64,000 nt of DNA from Nocardioides sp. (GTDB taxonomy: Bacteria > Actinomycetota > Actinomycetes > Propionibacteriales > Nocardioidaceae). Below the pieces are notes generated by a model that saw nothing but the letters and a program-made list of their open reading frames with translations, was not told the DNA's origin and did not search any database. Positions 60,609-64,000 of the stretch are shown piece after piece; the stretch's first letter is position 1; the number at the start of each line of letters is the position of its first letter. The translations under genes were made by a program, and so were the position numbers. The DNA is taken from positions 186,001 to 250,000 of the forward strand of contig NZ_JASEEQ010000006.1 in assembly GCF_030019515.1 (NCBI RefSeq), in the 5' to 3' direction.

Positions 60609-62078
60609 TCACGGTTGCGGCTGGACCGATGCCGGACCGACTGGCTGGGCGTCGGCCTCGGCGCCGGTCCGGTAACCGCCGCGACCGGCCCTGCGGATCA
60701 GCGTCACCGTCAGCACCGCGTGCACGACCGCGGCGACCAGGGCGGCCGGCAGGGACGCACCGAGGAACGAGAACGGCTCCCGGATCACATAGGTCTGCGG
60801 GTTGAGCAGGTACAGGTAGGTGACCACGCCGGCGGCCATGGCCACGACCGCGGCCGGGTTGAGGCCGAACCAGTACGCGTACGGCGCATCCGGGCTCCGG
60901 TCGTAGATGGCGCGCAGGCTGATGTTCTGACGACGCAGCCCGAAGTAGTCGACGATCTGGATGCCCACGATCGGAGCGAAGAACACGCCGATGTAGGCGA
61001 GGAAGGTGCCGAAGTGGTCGAAGAACCAGTCGGGCAGCACCACGCCGATCACCATCACCGGGACCAGTGACAGCGCGAGGGCGACGTTCCACGACAGCCG
61101 TCCGAGCCCGGGGACCGACTTGAGGCCGACCGTGGACGCGTAGATGCCGGCGGTGGCCGTGCCGAAGTTCGCGGCGATCACGAACAGCAGCGCGATCGCG
61201 CCCAGGAAGTTCCCGCCGACCTCGGTCATCCACTGCGCGGGGTCCGAGGTCTCGAGGACCAGGATGCCGGCCAGCCCCACGACGCTGAGCACCGGCACGG
61301 GCAGCCCCATGCCGAGCATCGACGGCATGACCGCGATCCGCGGGCTAGGCGCCTGCCGGGTCATCGAGCCGATGTAGGGCCACCACGAGAGCAGGCTCAC
61401 CAGCCCGATCTCGACGCCGTACTGGAAGTCCAGGCGCTTCGCCGAGGCGTACGCCGGCTGCGCGTCGGCGAGATCTCCGCCCTGCTTGATGAGCAGCATC
61501 GCGATCAGGAAGACGCCGACCCCGACGATGAAGAAGAACAGCACGGCCGACACGCGCTCCAGGCCGGTCGCGCCGCGCACGAGGATCACGAAGACCACGG
61601 CGCAGGCGACGAGAGTGCCGATCGGCACCACCCACGACTCGATGCCCGACCCGCCGATGCCGACCGCGTTGAGGAACTCGGCGAACGACTTGCCGAAGAA
61701 GATGAGCAGCAGCGAGTTCCAGCCGATGATCGACAGGTACTGCAGCGACACGGTGAGGGTCCAGCCGTTGCGCCCGAACTGGGGGACGGCGGCCTGGATG
61801 GAGTCGATGCCGTAGCGGCTGGAGGCGGGTACGACGGCGAGCGTGACCAGCAGCATGCCGATCATGGCTCCGGCGGTCATCGCCAGCGCTCCCGGCCAGA
61901 GCGGCAGGTAGTAGCCGACGTACTCGCCGATGATGTAGCACCAGGTCGCCGACGCGGCCACGAGCAGGACGACGAACAGCTGCCGCGTCCTCCAGGTGCG
62001 TTCACCCGGCAGCAACGGCCAGGCCGTCTCGGCGTCGCGGCTCTCGGGCACGGTGACCGGGTGCTCCCGCACGCTCAT
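60609..62078 (-). CDS. NCS1-type (purine-cytosine permease-like) transporter
   Basis: 489 residues, twelve hydrophobic helices. YIIGEYVGYYLPLWPGALAM and VPQFGRNGWTLTVSLQYLS, IGWNSLLLIFFGKS and GIQIVDYFGLRRQ fit the NCS1/CodB-like family. ATG 62078 overlaps the stop of the small membrane gene. PucR control of the cluster suggests a nitrogen compound as substrate. Confidence 0.85.
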   Translation of the reverse strand: MSVREHPVTVPESRDAETAWPLLPGERTWRTRQLFVVLLVAASATWCYIIGEYVGYYLPLWPGALAMTAGAMIGMLLVTLAVVPASSRYGIDSIQAAVPQFGRNGWTLTVSLQYLSIIGWNSLLLIFFGKSFAEFLNAVGIGGSGIESWVVPIGTLVACAVVFVILVRGATGLERVSAVLFFFIVGVGVFLIAMLLIKQGGDLADAQPAYASAKRLDFQYGVEIGLVSLLSWWPYIGSMTRQAPSPRIAVMPSMLGMGLPVPVLSVVGLAGILVLETSDPAQWMTEVGGNFLGAIALLFVIAANFGTATAGIYASTVGLKSVPGLGRLSWNVALALSLVPVMVIGVVLPDWFFDHFGTFLAYIGVFFAPIVGIQIVDYFGLRRQNISLRAIYDRSPDAPYAYWFGLNPAAVVAMAAGVVTYLYLLNPQTYVIREPFSFLGASLPAALVAAVVHAVLTVTLIRRAGRGGYRTGAEADAQPVGPASVQPQP

Positions 62079-62245
62079 GACGGCCACCCGACGAGCCAGC
62101 CGAGGACCAGGCACACGATCGGGAGCACCACCCCGGTCGCCGCCAGGATCGTCCAGTCGGCGGTGACCAGCGGTCCCGGGTCGTTCTCGGGCAGCTCGTA
62201 GAAGCGGATCCGCTCCTCGAGCTCGGCGGGCATGGGTTTGTCCAT
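62075..62245 (-). CDS. Small single-pass membrane protein, likely transporter partner
   Basis: 56 residues from ATG 62245 (GAGAGGAAG upstream). MPAELEERIRFYELPENDPG is acidic and cytoplasmic, followed by one helix (WTILAATGVVLPIVCLVLGWLVG). The stop overlaps the permease ATG (ATGA), as for small subunits of secondary transporters. It is too short for usual gene callers. Confidence 0.72.
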   Translation of the reverse strand: MDKPMPAELEERIRFYELPENDPGPLVTADWTILAATGVVLPIVCLVLGWLVGWPS

Positions 62246-62277
62246 CTCGGTCTTCCTCTCGGTCAGCCCCGAAGCGG

Positions 62278-63789
62278 TCAGCGGCTGTTGTCGGGGTAGC
62301 ACTCGTCGTCGGGGTACGGGAACCACCAGAAGTCCTGGGGGCTGGCGGCCGAGTCCACCATCACCAGCTTCGTGTGTCGGAACTGGTCGAGCCCTTCGGC
62401 GCCGAGCTGCCGGCCGGTGCCGGAGAGCTTGCGGCCGCCGAACGGGCCCGCGTCGTTGTCGAGCAGAGGGGCGTTGACCCACACCATCCCGGACTCCAGG
62501 CCGGTCGTGGCGCGCGAGACCTCGAGCAGGTCGCGGGTGAAGATGTTGGCGCCGAGCCCGAAGTCGGAGTCGTTGGCCAGCCGCATCGCCTCGTCGAAGC
62601 TCGACACCCGCACCAGCGGTGCGACCGGGCCGAAGCTCTCGCCGTGGACGATGTCCATGTCCGGTGTGACGTCGAGGAGGACCGTCGGCTCGTAGAACCA
62701 GCCGCTGTCCAGACCCTCGGGGCGCCCGCCACCGCACGCGACCGTCGCGCCCTGCTCGACGGCGCGGTCCACGATCGCGGTGAACCGCCGGTACTCGTGC
62801 TCGTTGACCATCGGCCCCATGTCGACCTTGTCGAGCCCGTTGCCGACCCGGACCTTGCGGGCCTCCTCGACGAGCCGGGCGGCGAACTCGTCGTACACCT
62901 CGGTGTGCACGTAGAACCGCTCGGCCGACGTGCAGACCTGTCCGCAGTTGAGGAACGCGGCGAAGGCCGCGCCGCGGGCGGCGACGTCGAGCGGAGCCGA
63001 GGGCATCACCAGGAACGGGTCGTTGCCGGAGGTCTCGATGAGGTGGGGCTTGAAGCTCTCGGCACAGGCCCGGGCCACCGCGCGGCCGGTCGGGACGCTC
63101 CCGGTGAACGCGACCATGTGGGTCCCGCGGCTCTCGACGAGCCTGCCGCCGACCCGTCCCCGGCCGGTCACGCACTGCACGACTCCGGGGCCAAGGCCCT
63201 CGAACGCCTCCACGAAGCGCAGCGTGCTGAGGCTGGTGTACTCCGACGGCTTGACGACGACCGCATTGCCGGCCGCGAGCGCGGCCGCTGCCTCCCAGCA
63301 CAGCAGGACGTACGGGTAGTTGAACGGCAGGATGATCGCGACGACGCCCATCGGCTCCTTGACGGTGTAGTGCATCTGGCCCGCCACCGCGGGGCCGATC
63401 ACGTGGCCGGTGTCGTGGCGTCCGATCTCCGCGTAGTAGTCCAGGGCCGTGATCGACCAGTCGACCTCGTCCGCGCTCTCCTTGTAGGTCTTGCCCATCT
63501 CCCGGGTGAGCAGCTCGGCGAGCTCGGAACGCATGCCGCGCAGGGTCTGCGCGACGCGGTGCAGCCGCTCGGCGCGCTCGAGCGCGGACAGCGACCACCA
63601 GCCGGGCGCCGCCTCGGCGGCGCCCGCCAGCACGTCGTCGACCTCGTCGTCGGTGGCGTCGGCGACCTCGCCGAGGACCTCGTCGGTGGCCGGGTTGTGC
63701 ACCAGCCACGCCTCGCCGGCGCTCTCTCGCAGCGCGCCACGCACGTAGAGGCCGCGGCTGAGCCTGCTCATCTGCTTCGGGACGCTCAT
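62278..63789 (-). CDS. Aldehyde dehydrogenase family protein
   Basis: 503 residues from ATG 63789, chosen because GGAGG lies 6 nt upstream; the frame is open to ATG 63849, which has no such site. ILPFNYP (oxyanion Asn), LIETSGNDPFLV (general-base Glu; the usual ELGGK is changed), and the nucleophile Cys in FLNCGQVCTSAERF are present. It oxidises an aldehyde with NAD(P). First gene of the cluster with permease and demethylase. Confidence 0.9.
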   Translation of the reverse strand: MSVPKQMSRLSRGLYVRGALRESAGEAWLVHNPATDEVLGEVADATDDEVDDVLAGAAEAAPGWWSLSALERAERLHRVAQTLRGMRSELAELLTREMGKTYKESADEVDWSITALDYYAEIGRHDTGHVIGPAVAGQMHYTVKEPMGVVAIILPFNYPYVLLCWEAAAALAAGNAVVVKPSEYTSLSTLRFVEAFEGLGPGVVQCVTGRGRVGGRLVESRGTHMVAFTGSVPTGRAVARACAESFKPHLIETSGNDPFLVMPSAPLDVAARGAAFAAFLNCGQVCTSAERFYVHTEVYDEFAARLVEEARKVRVGNGLDKVDMGPMVNEHEYRRFTAIVDRAVEQGATVACGGGRPEGLDSGWFYEPTVLLDVTPDMDIVHGESFGPVAPLVRVSSFDEAMRLANDSDFGLGANIFTRDLLEVSRATTGLESGMVWVNAPLLDNDAGPFGGRKLSGTGRQLGAEGLDQFRHTKLVMVDSAASPQDFWWFPYPDDECYPDNSR

Positions 63790-63890
63790 CGGGGCCTCCG
63801 TGCGGTCCGCGTCTCGCCCGTGGGCGAGGTCCGGGTTGGCTGTCGACATGAAGGTAGAGACCGTGTGGCGTGGGCCACAATCGATCGTTA

Positions 63891-63917
63891 GTATGAACTC
63901 CCGCCGTGTCGTCATAC
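63891..63917. promoter_or_regulatory. Candidate PucR-type operator
   Basis: GTATGA and TCATAC form a perfect 6-bp inverted repeat with a 15-nt spacer, between the divergent aldehyde dehydrogenase and regulator genes. Confidence 0.45.
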
Positions 63918-63929
63918 CAAGGGACAAGA

Positions 63930-64000
63930 ATGACGCTGACCGTCGAGCAACTGGTCGAGCGCTCGGAGCTGGCCACCCGGGTGATCGCGGGCGCGGCTGG
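63930..64000 (+). CDS. PucR-family regulator, 3' truncated by the window
   Basis: Only 23 codons are visible: MTLTVEQLVERSELATRVIA then GAAG. This is the standard opening of PucR-family regulators (purine/nitrogen catabolism control). The divergent position suggests control of the aldehyde dehydrogenase-permease-demethylase cluster. Confidence 0.65.
   Translation, partial: MTLTVEQLVERSELATRVIAGAA

Noticed and set aside
62374..63891. A 505-codon plus-strand frame opposite the aldehyde dehydrogenase gene
   Set aside because: Antisense shadow; no recognisable motif, while the minus strand has intact ALDH motifs.

Overview
The window is high-GC DNA with many GTG starts, start/stop overlaps of the ATGA and GTGA type, DtxR/IdeR-type iron boxes, a gltX locus followed by tRNA-Gln and tRNA-Glu, and a BioYMN transporter. 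This points to an actinobacterium, most likely Nocardioides or another Nocardioidaceae. The genus is an inference from gene content and style; no rRNA gene is present to settle it. Coding density is high, there is no complete insertion sequence or CRISPR array, and both window edges cut genes (an oxidoreductase at the left, a PucR-type regulator at the right).

Layout. 1-5.1 kb: a luciferase-like/FAD-oxidase fusion, a second luciferase-like oxidoreductase, a MarR regulator and a flavoprotein. 5.1-10 kb: nitronate monooxygenase, a MocR-type regulator divergent from yczE, a DUF1801 protein and two convergent methyltransferases. 10-12.8 kb: leuB and ilvE behind a long leader with a 15-codon peptide carrying Val-Phe-Val-Leu-Ile. 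12.8-17 kb: an iron-siderophore ABC transporter with two iron boxes. 17-20.8 kb: a Ser/Thr kinase convergent with a GH92 mannosidase. 20.8-22.6 kb: cimA behind a textbook attenuator with three consecutive Ile codons and a U-tract terminator. 22.6-33.9 kb: mixed metabolic genes, an AAC(2')-type acetyltransferase, and a DoxX-folE-flavoprotein operon facing a cysteine-rich winged-helix regulator. 34-36.6 kb: bioY-bioM-bioN divergent from a TetR regulator with two BioQ-like operators. 36.6-47.9 kb: single metabolic genes, a patch of gene decay near 37.3-37.6 kb, a penicillin-acylase-type hydrolase and gltX.

47.9-49.4 kb: tRNA-Gln and tRNA-Glu, then a small island remnant: an integrase C-terminal fragment, a secreted protein gene, a 5'-truncated gene, and a 21-bp copy of the tRNA-Glu 3' end.

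50.7-58 kb holds the most interesting unit: an IclR regulator followed by a tightly coupled operon with a polar amino-acid ABC transporter, a RidA-family protein, a fold-III PLP deaminase of the D-serine/D-threonine dehydratase family, a KDPG aldolase and a KDG kinase. Together these make a coherent non-PTS route from an amino sugar acid, D-glucosaminate being the best candidate, to pyruvate plus glyceraldehyde-3-phosphate. 58.1-64 kb: a second catabolic cluster (dimethylglycine-dehydrogenase-like flavoprotein, NCS1 permease with a small membrane partner, aldehyde dehydrogenase) under a divergent PucR-type regulator.
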